A stretch of DNA of 64,000 nt from Rhodospirillales bacterium (lineage in GTDB: Bacteria > Pseudomonadota > Alphaproteobacteria > Rhodospirillales > WMHbin7), in contig JACRPC010000041.1 of the NCBI GenBank assembly GCA_016214125.1, positions 62,001 to 126,000 of the forward strand, in the 5' to 3' direction. The notes beneath the pieces are model-generated. The model had not been told where the DNA came from and ran no database searches. It saw nothing but the letters and a program-made list of their open reading frames with translations. Below, piece after piece: positions 5,987 through 14,733 of the stretch (positions within the stretch are counted from its first letter, which is position 1; each line of letters begins with the position of its first letter). The position numbers and the translations under genes are program-made.

Positions 5987-8215
5987 TTAGCCGGCGGCGG
6001 ATTCGGCCGACACCGGCCGGGACTCGATCTCGACGCGATCGGGAAAGTCGAGATGGAACACCGCGCCCGCACCGTCGGGGGCGGGCGTGGCCCAGATGCG
6101 TCCGTGATGGCGTTCCATGATGCGCCGGCAGATGGCCAGCCCGACGCCGGTGCCGGGATAGGCCTGGCTGGCATGCAGGCGCTTGAAGATGACGAAAATC
6201 TGCTCGGCATATTGCGGATCAATGCCGATGCCGTTGTCGCGGAAGGTGAGATGCCAGCGATCGGCCTCGTGGAAGGCGGCGATCTCCAGGCGCGGGAACT
6301 GATCCTTGCGGCGGAATTTCAGCGCGTTGCCGACCAGATTCTGGAAGAGCTGGTAGAGCTGGATCTTCACCCCCATGACGCGGGGCAAGGGCTGGGCGGC
6401 GATCGCCGCATAGGCCTGCTCGATCGCCGGCCCCAGATCCTGGCGCACCTCGTCGAGAACCTCGTTGAGGTCGATCGGCTCGAAGGGCTGGTCGTCGTTG
6501 GAGACCCGCGCGTAAGTGAGCAGGTCGGAGACCAGGCTGTCCATTCGCTTGGCGGCGGCGACGATGAAATCGAGAAATTCGCGCACTTCTCCCTGGACCT
6601 CGGCACCCAGCCGTCGCCCAAGCAACTGCGAGTAGCTCACCAAGGTGCGCACCGGCTCGCGCAGATCGTGGGAGGCGACATAGGCGAAGCGCTCCAACTC
6701 GGTGTTGGAGGTGGCCAGACGCTCGAGCGAGGCGTGCAACTGCTTTTCCACCGCCTTGCGGTCGGTGATGTCGCGCAGGAAGCAGAAAATGCGGCCGCCC
6801 ATGACATCGGCATAGGAGACGCGCGATTCGACATCCCAAAGCGCGCCCGACTTCGTCCGATGCTGCGTTTCAAAATGCTCGCTGCCTTTGGCGCGGATCG
6901 CCTGGATATGGGCGGCGGTGTCAGCGGGACTTTCGATCGTGTTCAATTCGTAGACCGGCTTGCCCAGCAATTCCTGGCGGGAATAGCCGGAGCGCCGAAC
7001 ATAAGCGTCGTTGACGCCGACGATGCGGCCATCGAGGTCGAGCATCCAAAAGCCGTCGGCCGAAGTTTCGATGACGGCGCGGTAAAGCTCGGCGCTTTGC
7101 CGGATCGCCCGCTGTTCGCGAATCCGCGACCGAACATGGATCGCCAGGCCGAAGACGATCACCAGGGCCAGGGCCAGCAAGAGGGCGCGAATGATGCGCA
7201 CGTTTTGCCGCGCCGCCCAATCGTTCTCCAGCCAATCCTTGAAAAGGAACCCCTCGAGAGAAAAATCGGGCGCCGTCATGCCAAGCCCGACGAAGGTTTC
7301 GGCGATGTGCCGCCAGCGGTACGGATTCATGTGGCCGATCTCGACCAGATCGGCGTTGATGAGCCCGGCCATCGCCTTAGCTTCGTAGAGCAGATGGTCG
7401 CGGGTCCGCACCTGGCTGTAATGGGCGAGCACCAGATCGACGATTTCCTGGGGATTCTGCAGCGTGTAATGCCAGCCGCGCAGGCTGGCGCGCAGGAACG
7501 CCCGAACCCGATCGAGATCGCCTTTGACCTCGGCTTCGCTGGTGACCAGGATGTCGCCATAGAAATCGATGCCGTAGGTCGAGGGCCGGATGATCGCCGG
7601 CGCCACGCCCAGCCGCTCCATCAGATAGGGTTCGTTGGTCAAATAGGCGGTGCGCGCATCGACCTTGCCGTCAATCAGTTCGTCGAGCGCGGCGCTGATC
7701 GGGACCGACTGGAACGAGGCCATCGAAAGCCCCTCGTTGCGCAGCATGGCCAGGATTTCCGGGCTGCTGTCGCGGGCGATCATCACCTTGCGCCCGGCCA
7801 GATCGGAGGGGGTCGCGATTCCCGAATCCTTGCGGGCCAGGGCAATGGTCGGCGAATGCTGGAAGACCGAGGCCAGGGCCACGACCTTCTTCCCCGCCAG
7901 ACGGTCGAGCAGGACATTGGGGCTGCTGACTCCGAAGGTCGCCCGGCCGGCCATCACCTCCTCGACCGAATAATAGCTCGCGCCGCCCTCGCGCAGCGTG
8001 ACGCTCAGCCCCTCCTCCTCGTAGAATCCTTTGTGAAGAGCGGCGTAATACCCGGCAAATTGAAAGCCGTGATACCATTTGAGTTGCAGCACCACCCGCT
8101 CGTGGTGGGGTTGGGGCGGGGCCGCGCGTTCCGATGGGGCTGTCCAAGCCGGCGCCGCCGGCCACAGGGCCAAGAGGAAGACCAGAAGGATGGCGCGCTT
8201 GTTGCTCGCGGCCAT
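5987..8215 (-). CDS. sensor histidine kinase with periplasmic NMT1/THI5-like binding domain
   Basis: It has 742 residues. Order of parts: signal sequence (7-25); periplasmic substrate-binding domain of the NMT1/THI5 type (about 41-320, LQLKWYHGFQFAGYYAAL near its start); one membrane segment (342-361); PAS domain (about 375-488); HisKA with phospho-acceptor His516 in ASHDLREP; and HATPase_c (about 610-735) with N, DNGIGI and GTGVGLAI boxes. So a ligand bound outside would control autophosphorylation inside. The same domain type is found in the SsuA-like protein of the adjacent island, and this gene is divergent from the molybdenum hydroxylase operon, so it may sense the same compound. No partner response regulator is adjacent. 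Confidence 0.88.
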   Translation of the reverse strand: MAASNKRAILLVFLLALWPAAPAWTAPSERAAPPQPHHERVVLQLKWYHGFQFAGYYAALHKGFYEEEGLSVTLREGGASYYSVEEVMAGRATFGVSSPNVLLDRLAGKKVVALASVFQHSPTIALARKDSGIATPSDLAGRKVMIARDSSPEILAMLRNEGLSMASFQSVPISAALDELIDGKVDARTAYLTNEPYLMERLGVAPAIIRPSTYGIDFYGDILVTSEAEVKGDLDRVRAFLRASLRGWHYTLQNPQEIVDLVLAHYSQVRTRDHLLYEAKAMAGLINADLVEIGHMNPYRWRHIAETFVGLGMTAPDFSLEGFLFKDWLENDWAARQNVRIIRALLLALALVIVFGLAIHVRSRIREQRAIRQSAELYRAVIETSADGFWMLDLDGRIVGVNDAYVRRSGYSRQELLGKPVYELNTIESPADTAAHIQAIRAKGSEHFETQHRTKSGALWDVESRVSYADVMGGRIFCFLRDITDRKAVEKQLHASLERLATSNTELERFAYVASHDLREPVRTLVSYSQLLGRRLGAEVQGEVREFLDFIVAAAKRMDSLVSDLLTYARVSNDDQPFEPIDLNEVLDEVRQDLGPAIEQAYAAIAAQPLPRVMGVKIQLYQLFQNLVGNALKFRRKDQFPRLEIAAFHEADRWHLTFRDNGIGIDPQYAEQIFVIFKRLHASQAYPGTGVGLAICRRIMERHHGRIWATPAPDGAGAVFHLDFPDRVEIESRPVSAESAAG

Positions 8216-8400
8216 GTTCGCGTCGCTCCCGGTTGAGAGATTCTCGTTGTCGTTGAAGGTGATTTTCCGCCGGTTTTGTTCGCCTTGGCAAGCCCTTTCC
8301 GGGCCGACGTCAGAATTTGTCGTTGTTTTTCTTTTACTTATCTAACGGGTGACAATCCCTCTGGCTTGGCCTTACCCAGCCGAAGGACGCGCCGGATCAT

Positions 8401-8419
8401 TAACGAACATCATTCGTTA
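8401..8419 (+). promoter_or_regulatory. operator palindrome upstream of the molybdenum hydroxylase operon
   Basis: TAACGAA-CATCA-TTCGTTA: a perfect 7-bp inverted repeat with 5-bp spacer, immediately followed by TTGACA (8420-8425), a consensus -35 box on the plus strand; no clear -10 is visible. The same 7-5-7 pattern occurs at 21417 and 31850. A TetR-type dimer site is the natural reading, probably for the regulator at 31959. Confidence 0.65.
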
Positions 8420-8502
8420 TTGACAGACTCCCCCCGCTTCTGCAAAGGTTAACAGAGACCCGCGATCAAGACGGGCATCCGACCCTGGGAGCGAGCGCCA
8501 GC

Positions 8503-8997
8503 ATGAAAATCGAGGAACGCTTTACCGTCGCCGCGCCGCCCGACCGTGTTTGGGCGGTGATCACCGATCCGGTGAAGATGATGCCCTGCATTCCGGGCTG
8601 CGAGGCGATCGAGGTCGTGAGCCCCACCCAATACAAGGCCAAGGTGGTGGTGAAGGTGGGGCCGATCACCGCGCGCTTTTCCTTCGACGTCGAAATCACC
8701 GAACAGGTCCATCCTTCGCATATCCTGTCGGTGACGCGGGGCGAGGAAGGCTCGCGCGCCAGTCTGGTGACCACCAACAACGAATTGCGCCTGACGCCGC
8801 AGGCTGACGGACGGACGGAAATCTACTACAGTTCGGAAATCTCGGTGACCGGCCGGCTGGCCAAGTTCGGCTTGAGCATCATGAAAAAGAAAGCGAAGGC
8901 GATGGGCGAGGATTTCGCCAACACCTTCCGCGATCTGGTCGAGAAAGGTGAATTGAGCCATGATGGAACCCAGCTTTCACCAGCCGCGAACGCTTGA
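8503..8997 (+). CDS. coxG: CoxG-like SRPBCC protein (carbon monoxide dehydrogenase subunit G family)
   Basis: It has 164 residues in an SRPBCC/START-like fold; N-terminal MKIEERFTVAAPPDRVWAVI and MMPCIPGCEAIE are CoxG-family signatures. CoxG proteins accompany molybdenum hydroxylases and are thought to help membrane attachment or assembly of the enzyme; the family's usual C-terminal hydrophobic tail is absent here (the protein ends near KGELSHDGTQLSPAANA). It is the first gene of the plus-strand unit, 83 bp after the operator, and overlaps the FAD-subunit gene by 38 bp, so co-translation is likely. Confidence 0.85.
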   Translation: MKIEERFTVAAPPDRVWAVITDPVKMMPCIPGCEAIEVVSPTQYKAKVVVKVGPITARFSFDVEITEQVHPSHILSVTRGEEGSRASLVTTNNELRLTPQADGRTEIYYSSEISVTGRLAKFGLSIMKKKAKAMGEDFANTFRDLVEKGELSHDGTQLSPAANA

Positions 8998-9826
8998 CGC
9001 GGCCCTGAAGCTTCTCGCCAGTCACGAGGACGCCCGCCCGCTGGCCGGCGGCGCCACCCTGGTGGCGATGATGAATGCCGGGCTGGCCGAACCGCCGGTG
9101 CTGGTGAGCCTGCGCCACATCAAGGAACTGAAAGCCGTGAAGGCCCTGCCCGATGGCGGGCTGCGGCTGGGCGCCATGATCCTGCACCGCGAGCTGGCAA
9201 GCGAAAAGCGCCTGAAAGGCGGCTTTGCGGTGCTGCGCGAAGCGGCCGGCCAGGTCGCCGTGCCGCCGGTGCGCAACATGGGCACGCTGGGCGGCGCCAC
9301 CGCCTTCGCCGATCCGGCCGCCGATTATCCCCCCGCCCTGGCGGCCTTGGGCGCCCGCATCGAGGCGGCGAGCACCAAGGGCAGGCGCAGCATCGCCGCC
9401 GACGAATTCTTCCTTGATTGGTACGCTCAGGCCTTGGAGCCGGGCGAGATGATCGCCGCCATCACCCTGCCCGCTTGGCCCAAGAACGCGGTCGGCGTTT
9501 ACGAGAAACTGGCCAAGGTAACCGGCGACCTCGCCATCGTCTCCATCGCGCTGGTTCTGGCCCAGGACAAGGGCGTGGTCACCCATCTGGGTGTCGCGGT
9601 GGGCGGATGCGGTCCCAAGCCGGTCACCGCCCCCGAGGCCGCCCGGGCGATGATCGGCAAGCCAATCGACGACGCGGCGATCGCTCGCCTGGGCCAGGCC
9701 CTGGCCGAGGCCGCCGATCCGGTCGATGACGTGCGGGCCAGCGCCGATTACCGCCGTCTGGTTCTGCCGCGCATGTTGGCCAAGGCTTTTGTTCGCGCCA
9801 GCCTGCCGGCCAAGGAGCGCCGCTGA
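8960..9826 (+). CDS. coxM: molybdenum hydroxylase FAD-binding (medium) subunit, CoxM/CutM family
   Basis: It has 288 residues and carries electrons from the Fe-S clusters to an acceptor through FAD. Family features: the N-terminal FHQPRTLDAALKLL, the flavin-binding loop RPLAGGATLVAMM (about 27-39), and the second FAD motif VRNMGTLGGATAFADPAADY; a CoxM C-terminal domain follows from about 175. It starts inside coxG and its stop codon shares bases with the start of the Fe-S subunit gene (9826). Gene order M-S-L is the one used by CO dehydrogenase-like hydroxylases, which says nothing about substrate. Confidence 0.92.
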   Translation: MMEPSFHQPRTLDAALKLLASHEDARPLAGGATLVAMMNAGLAEPPVLVSLRHIKELKAVKALPDGGLRLGAMILHRELASEKRLKGGFAVLREAAGQVAVPPVRNMGTLGGATAFADPAADYPPALAALGARIEAASTKGRRSIAADEFFLDWYAQALEPGEMIAAITLPAWPKNAVGVYEKLAKVTGDLAIVSIALVLAQDKGVVTHLGVAVGGCGPKPVTAPEAARAMIGKPIDDAAIARLGQALAEAADPVDDVRASADYRRLVLPRMLAKAFVRASLPAKERR

Positions 9827-10317
9827 TGAGAAGGACCAAACAAGCCAGCCCGCTGATCACCTTGTCGATTAACGGCAACGACCACATGGCGGTGGTGAAG
9901 CCCTTTACCACCCTTCTGCAGGTGCTGCGCGACCAATTGGGGCTGACCGGCGCCAAATGCGGCTGCAACCAGGGCGTCTGCGGCGCCTGCACGGTGCTGA
10001 TCGACGGCAAGCCGGCCCGCGCCTGCCTGTCGCTGGCCGCCAATTGCACCGGCCGCCAAATCGTCACCATCGAGGGCGTCGGCTCGGTCGCCCAGCCCAG
10101 CCGGGTCCAGCAGGCCTTCATCGATGCCGGCGCCGTGCAATGCGGCTTCTGCACGCCGGGCATGGTGCTGTCCTCGGAATCGCTGCTGGCCGAGAATCCG
10201 AAACCCAGCGTCGCCGAGATCCGCACCGCGCTGTCGGGCAATCTCTGCCGCTGCACCGGCTACAAGCGGATCATCGAAGCGGTTCGGCTGGCCAGCAAAG
10301 CGGAGGCCCAGCCATGA
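9826..10317 (+). CDS. coxS: molybdenum hydroxylase 2Fe-2S (small) subunit, CoxS/CutS family
   Basis: It has 163 residues with two [2Fe-2S] domains. The plant-ferredoxin-type cluster uses Cys45, 47, 52, 55 and 67 region (KCGCNQGVCGACTV ... ARAC). The second, all-helical cluster uses QCGFCTPG (Cys106, 109) and LCRCTGY (Cys141, 143). All expected cysteines are present, so the electron path from the Mo centre to FAD is intact. The stop overlaps the ATG of the large-subunit gene (ATGA at 10314-10317), showing tight translational coupling. Confidence 0.95.
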   Translation: MRRTKQASPLITLSINGNDHMAVVKPFTTLLQVLRDQLGLTGAKCGCNQGVCGACTVLIDGKPARACLSLAANCTGRQIVTIEGVGSVAQPSRVQQAFIDAGAVQCGFCTPGMVLSSESLLAENPKPSVAEIRTALSGNLCRCTGYKRIIEAVRLASKAEAQP

Positions 10318-12623
10318 CCGTTCACACCCCGATCGTCGGCACCAGCGTTCCCAAGCGCGACGCCAAGGAAAAGGTGCTGGGCCAGGCCCGCTACATCGCC
10401 GACATGACCCGGCCGGGCATGCTGCACGGCGCCATCTTGCAAAGCCATGTCGCCCACGCCCGCATCCTGGGCTACGACGTCTCCGAGGCCCTGAAGGTGC
10501 CGGGCGTGCACGCCGTGCTGACCGGCGACGATGTCGGCGATTTCCGCATGGGCGCCTTCGTCAAGGACGAAACCGCCATCGCCAAGGAGAAGATCCTCTA
10601 TCTGGGCGAACCGGTGGCGGCGGTGGCCGCCGACGACGAGGAAACCGCCCGCTACGCCGCCCGCCTGATCAAGGTCGCGGTCGAGGAATTGCCGGGCGTC
10701 TTTTCCCCCGAGGAGGCGCTGGCGCCCGGCGCCCCCATCCTGCACGAGAAGCTGGAGAGCTATTTCAAGGTCTTCCCGGCCGTCTGCGGCGGCAATCTGT
10801 TGAGCCAGACCGAGATCACCGAGGGCGATGTCGCCAAGGCCTGGGCCGAATGCGACATCATCGTCGAGGGCGAGTACGAGACCCAACCGCAATACCATCT
10901 GTCGATGGAGCCTTGCGGCGCGCTGTCGGAAATCGATGTCGATGGCCGGATCACCCTGTGGTCGGCCAACCAATCGGTGTTTCGCGTCCAGGCCAATGTC
11001 TGCGAATCGCTGGGTCTGCCGATGTCGCGCCTGCGCTGCCTGACGCCCAAGGTGGGCGCCGGTTTCGGCAACAAGATGGAGCCGCACATCCAGCCGATCT
11101 GCGTAGCGCTGACCATGAAGACCGGGCGGCCGGTGAAGATGATCCTCAACCGCGCCGAGGATATGGAGACCGTGCGTGCCCGCCATCCCTTCAAGGTCAA
11201 GATGAAGACCGGCGCCAAGAAGGACGGCACCTTGGTGGCGCGCGAGGTCGAGGCGCTGCTCGATGGCGGCGCCTTCGGCGACGACAGCCCCGGCGTCTTG
11301 GGCTACAGCCTGTTGATGGCGCGCGGCCCCTACCGCATTCCCAACGCCCGCTGCTTCGGCCGGGTCGCCTACACCAACAAGATGCGCTTCGGCGCCTTCC
11401 GGGGCTTCGGCAATCCGCAAGTGAGCCTGGCCGGCGAAACCCAGATCGACCAGATCGCCGACAAGCTCGGCATCGACCACTTCGAGATTCGCCTGAAGAA
11501 CGCGCTCAAGGACGGCGAACGCTGGTTCGGCGGCCAGCTCCTGAAATCGAACGGCCTGATCGAATGCATCGAGAAGGCCCGCGCCGCCAGCGAATCGGTC
11601 AAGCACCTGAAGAGCCAGGCGGCCAAGGGCAAGCTGCGCGGTCGCGGCATCGCGGTAGGCGGCCACATCTCGGGTCTGTTGGCGACCGGCGCCATCGTGC
11701 GCCTTCTCGAAGACGGCACGGCGGTCTTGAACACCGGCGCCGTCGATATCGGCCAGGGTTCCGACACCGTGCTCACCCAGCTTTGCGCCGAAACGCTAAG
11801 GCTGCCGCTCGACAAGGTGGCGCTGGCCAGCCCCGACACCGACGGCTCGCCCTACAACTGGGGCACCACGGCCAGCCGCGTCACCTACACCACCGGCCGC
11901 GCCGTGGTGGCGGCGTCCAAGGACGTCGAACGCCAGATCAAGGACCATGCCGCGGCGATGCTTAACACCACGCCCGACCAGTTGGAGCTGCGCGACGGCG
12001 GTTTCGTTGGCATCAAGGGATCGAACACCCAGTTGCCCTATCTGGCGGTTTCGGCGCGCGCCCATTGGGGCGTCGGCGGGCCGATCGTCGGCACCAACAC
12101 GCTGGTCTTCGACACGCCCACCATCGATCCCAAGCACGGCGCCGCCACCGGCCTGCCCTTCGGCCAGATCGGCGTCTTCAGCTTCTGCGCCATGGTCTGC
12201 GAGGTCGATATCGACGAAACCACCGGCAAGGTCGAGCCGGTGCGCGCCTGGTACGCTGCCGATGTCGGCAAGGCGATCAATCCGCGCCTGGTGGAAGTGC
12301 AGATGGAGGGCGGTTTCGTTCAAGGCATGGGCTTCGCGCTCACCGAGGAGCTGGTGTGGGAAGGGCCCCGCCTGGTCAATCCCAATCTGCGCGACTACAA
12401 GGCGCCGACCATGCTCGACGCGCCCTACGACATCCACACCCAGATCGTCGAACATCCCGAGCCGGATGGCCCCTGCGGCGCCAAGGGGGTGGGCGAGATC
12501 AGCCTGGTGCCGGTGCCGGCCGCCATCGCCAACGCCATCGCCGATGCCGCCGGCATCCACCTGACCCAATTGCCCTTCACCCCCGAGCGGGTGCTGAACG
12601 CCATGCTGGCGAAGAAATCCTAG
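10314..12623 (+). CDS. coxL: molybdenum hydroxylase large (Mo-cofactor) subunit, xanthine dehydrogenase family
   Basis: It has 769 residues from the ATG overlapping coxS. It contains the aldehyde-oxidase/xanthine-dehydrogenase a/b-hammerhead (N-terminal about 20-130) and the molybdopterin-binding domain. Active-site loops: GAFRGFG (about 360-365), the Mo-proximal GQGSDT (about 480), and KGVGEISLVP with the conserved catalytic Glu (about 725). The Arg-Gly-Phe-Gly loop is that of xanthine dehydrogenase, 4-hydroxybenzoyl-CoA reductase and N-heterocycle hydroxylases; it lacks the Ser-selanyl-Cys loop (AYRCSFR) of form I CO dehydrogenase. So it probably hydroxylates an aromatic or N-heterocyclic carbon, or an acyl-CoA, rather than CO. 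Confidence 0.92.
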   Translation: MTVHTPIVGTSVPKRDAKEKVLGQARYIADMTRPGMLHGAILQSHVAHARILGYDVSEALKVPGVHAVLTGDDVGDFRMGAFVKDETAIAKEKILYLGEPVAAVAADDEETARYAARLIKVAVEELPGVFSPEEALAPGAPILHEKLESYFKVFPAVCGGNLLSQTEITEGDVAKAWAECDIIVEGEYETQPQYHLSMEPCGALSEIDVDGRITLWSANQSVFRVQANVCESLGLPMSRLRCLTPKVGAGFGNKMEPHIQPICVALTMKTGRPVKMILNRAEDMETVRARHPFKVKMKTGAKKDGTLVAREVEALLDGGAFGDDSPGVLGYSLLMARGPYRIPNARCFGRVAYTNKMRFGAFRGFGNPQVSLAGETQIDQIADKLGIDHFEIRLKNALKDGERWFGGQLLKSNGLIECIEKARAASESVKHLKSQAAKGKLRGRGIAVGGHISGLLATGAIVRLLEDGTAVLNTGAVDIGQGSDTVLTQLCAETLRLPLDKVALASPDTDGSPYNWGTTASRVTYTTGRAVVAASKDVERQIKDHAAAMLNTTPDQLELRDGGFVGIKGSNTQLPYLAVSARAHWGVGGPIVGTNTLVFDTPTIDPKHGAATGLPFGQIGVFSFCAMVCEVDIDETTGKVEPVRAWYAADVGKAINPRLVEVQMEGGFVQGMGFALTEELVWEGPRLVNPNLRDYKAPTMLDAPYDIHTQIVEHPEPDGPCGAKGVGEISLVPVPAAIANAIADAAGIHLTQLPFTPERVLNAMLAKKS

Positions 12624-12642
12624 AACCCAAGAGGAGGACGTC

Positions 12643-13821
12643 ATGCTTGCACGCTTCTCGCGCGCGCTTCTGGTTGCCGCCGGCCTGGCCGGTCTTGGCG
12701 GAACGGCGATGGCCCAATCGGCCCCGCCGGTGAAGATCGGTTTCTCGATCGCCAAGACCGGCCTGTTCGCCGCCGCCGCGCCCTCGCAACTCACCGCCTA
12801 CGAGCTGTGGCGCGATCAGGTCAACGCCAAAGGCGGGCTCGATGTCGGCGGCACCAAGCGCCGGATCGAGTTCGTGCAGTATGACGACCAGTCGGACCCC
12901 TCGCAGGCGGTGCGCATCTACGAGAAGCTGGCGAACGACGACAAGGTCGATCTCCTGCTGGCGCCCTGGGGGACGCCCCATCACTTCGCGCTCGCCGGCG
13001 TGCTCGAACGCCTGAAATTCCCGATGGTCGGCAATTCGGCGGCCTCGTCGCAATTGCGCGACATCAAGCCCGGCTACATCTGGTTCCCCACTTCGGCCAT
13101 TCCCGATCGCATGGCGACCGAGCTGGCGACCATGATGAAGGGCCAGGGCGTGAAGACCGCCGCGGTGACCGGCGTCCAGCTTCCCTTCTCGATCGAGATC
13201 CGCAAATTCCTGATGCCGGCCTTGGAAAAGGCGGGGATCAAAGTGGTGGTGTCGCAGGAATATCCGCCCGACGCCAAGGATCTGACGGCGGTGCTGACCC
13301 AGGTGCGCAACGCCAAGCCCGACGCCATCCTGTCGCTCTCCTATCCCAACGATTCGGTCGGCTTCATGACCCAGGCGAAGGAGCTGGGCGTTTCGGCGCC
13401 CTTCCAGTTCGTGCTGGTCGGCCCCACCATCGACTTCTTCCCCAAGATGTTCGGCCCCGCCGCCGACGGCCTGATCACCATCGGCCATTGGAGCCCGCAC
13501 CAGAAGGCCTGGCCGCGCGCCAAGCCCTTCTTCGACGCCTATGTCGCCAAGTTCAACGCGAGGCCCGATTATCTCGACACCGCGCTGGCCTATATGTCGT
13601 GCGAGATTCTCGAACAGGCGGTGGCAAAATCTGGGCTGGACCGCGAGAAGCTGCGCGCCGCCATCGCCGGGGGCACCTTTGACACCATCAACGGCCCGGT
13701 GAAGTTCGACGGCGTGCAGAACGCCATCACCCCCACCGCCTTCTTGCAAATCCAGAAGGGCGAGTTCCATCTGGTGTGGCCGAAGACCGTGGCGACCAGC
13801 GACTTCCAGCCGCGTAAGTAA
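12643..13821 (+). CDS. LivK-type periplasmic substrate-binding protein of ABC importer
   Basis: It has 392 residues with a signal peptide (1-24, ending TAMA) and a type I periplasmic binding fold: VKIGFSIAKTGLFAAAAPSQ at the N-terminus and a YDDQSDPSQAVRIYEKL stretch typical of HAAT/branched-chain amino acid receptors. Within this family many members bind aromatic acids instead of leucine, and its position 19 bp after the molybdenum hydroxylase genes argues for a catabolic substrate. It is the receptor for the permease/ATPase genes that follow. RBS GAGGAGG lies upstream of the ATG. Confidence 0.9.
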   Translation: MLARFSRALLVAAGLAGLGGTAMAQSAPPVKIGFSIAKTGLFAAAAPSQLTAYELWRDQVNAKGGLDVGGTKRRIEFVQYDDQSDPSQAVRIYEKLANDDKVDLLLAPWGTPHHFALAGVLERLKFPMVGNSAASSQLRDIKPGYIWFPTSAIPDRMATELATMMKGQGVKTAAVTGVQLPFSIEIRKFLMPALEKAGIKVVVSQEYPPDAKDLTAVLTQVRNAKPDAILSLSYPNDSVGFMTQAKELGVSAPFQFVLVGPTIDFFPKMFGPAADGLITIGHWSPHQKAWPRAKPFFDAYVAKFNARPDYLDTALAYMSCEILEQAVAKSGLDREKLRAAIAGGTFDTINGPVKFDGVQNAITPTAFLQIQKGEFHLVWPKTVATSDFQPRK

Positions 13822-13848
13822 CGACGAGTCCGCCGGGCGGGGCCGAAC

Positions 13849-14733
13849 GTGTCGAGCCTCCTTTCGGGCCAGTTGCTCTTTGCGGCGCTGGCCACCGGCG
13901 GGCTTTACGCCCTGGTCGCCTTCGGGCTCAACCTGATCTATGGCACGCTTCGCCTCTTGAACGTCGCCCATGGCGAGATCGTCATGCTGGGCGCCTACGC
14001 CGCCTATTGGGCAATGACCATGATGGGCGGCGCTCCTTTGTTCGCTTTGCCCTTGGCCGCCCTGCTGCTGGGCGCTTTCGGCTTCGCCCTTTATGGCGGG
14101 CTCTTCCGCCTGGCCCTGTCGCGCCCGGCGCTGATGAAGCGGATCGAGGGCAATTCTCTGCTCTTGTTCTTCGGCGTCTCGATCATCTTGCAAAACGCGG
14201 TGTCGCTGGTCTTCTCGGCCAGCCCGCGCGCCAACAAGGCCGATGACGCCTTGATCGCCTTTGCCGACATCCAAACCTCGCAAAGCCGACTGATGGCGGT
14301 GGCCATCACCTTCCTGGTCTGCCTCAGTCTGGCGATTGCGCTGAAGACGAGCTGGGCCGGCCGCGCGGTGCGGGCGATGATCCAGAATCGCGACGCCGCC
14401 GCGATCGTCGGGATTCCGCTCGACCGCCTTCAGGCCTGGAGCTTCGCCATCGGCTTCGCGGTCGCCGGACTGGCCGGCGCGCTGGTCAGCCTGTTCGAGC
14501 AAATCTCGCCCTTCATGGGCTTCCCCTACACGGTGGCCGCCTTCGTCGTCATCATTCTGGGCGGCCTTGGCAATCTGGCCGGCAGCCTGGCCGCCGGATT
14601 GCTGTTGGGCGTGGTGGAAACCTTCGGGGTGGCGGCGACGTCGGCCAATTGGCGTTCGATCCTGGTTTGGGGGATTTTCATTCTGGTGATGCTGCTGAAG
14701 CCCCAGGGCCTGTTTGGGGGATCGCGCCGATGA
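13849..14733 (+). CDS. LivH-type ABC importer permease
   Basis: It has 294 residues starting with GTG at 13849. It is a highly hydrophobic protein of the LivH family with eight or so membrane segments; YALVAFGLNLIYGTLRLLNV and AHGEIVMLGAYAAYW at the N-terminus and GGLGNLAGSLAAGLLLGVVE near the C-terminus are family hallmarks. With the next gene it forms the heterodimeric channel. Its stop overlaps the livM start (ATGA at 14730). Confidence 0.92.
   Translation: MSSLLSGQLLFAALATGGLYALVAFGLNLIYGTLRLLNVAHGEIVMLGAYAAYWAMTMMGGAPLFALPLAALLLGAFGFALYGGLFRLALSRPALMKRIEGNSLLLFFGVSIILQNAVSLVFSASPRANKADDALIAFADIQTSQSRLMAVAITFLVCLSLAIALKTSWAGRAVRAMIQNRDAAAIVGIPLDRLQAWSFAIGFAVAGLAGALVSLFEQISPFMGFPYTVAAFVVIILGGLGNLAGSLAAGLLLGVVETFGVAATSANWRSILVWGIFILVMLLKPQGLFGGSRR

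Noticed and set aside
5948-8236. 762-codon plus-strand frame opposite the sensor kinase
   Set aside because: Antisense shadow; the kinase on the minus strand has all catalytic boxes.
8503-12623. Aerobic CO oxidation operon
   Set aside because: Gene layout fits, but the large-subunit loop GAFRGFG lacks the CO dehydrogenase Cys.
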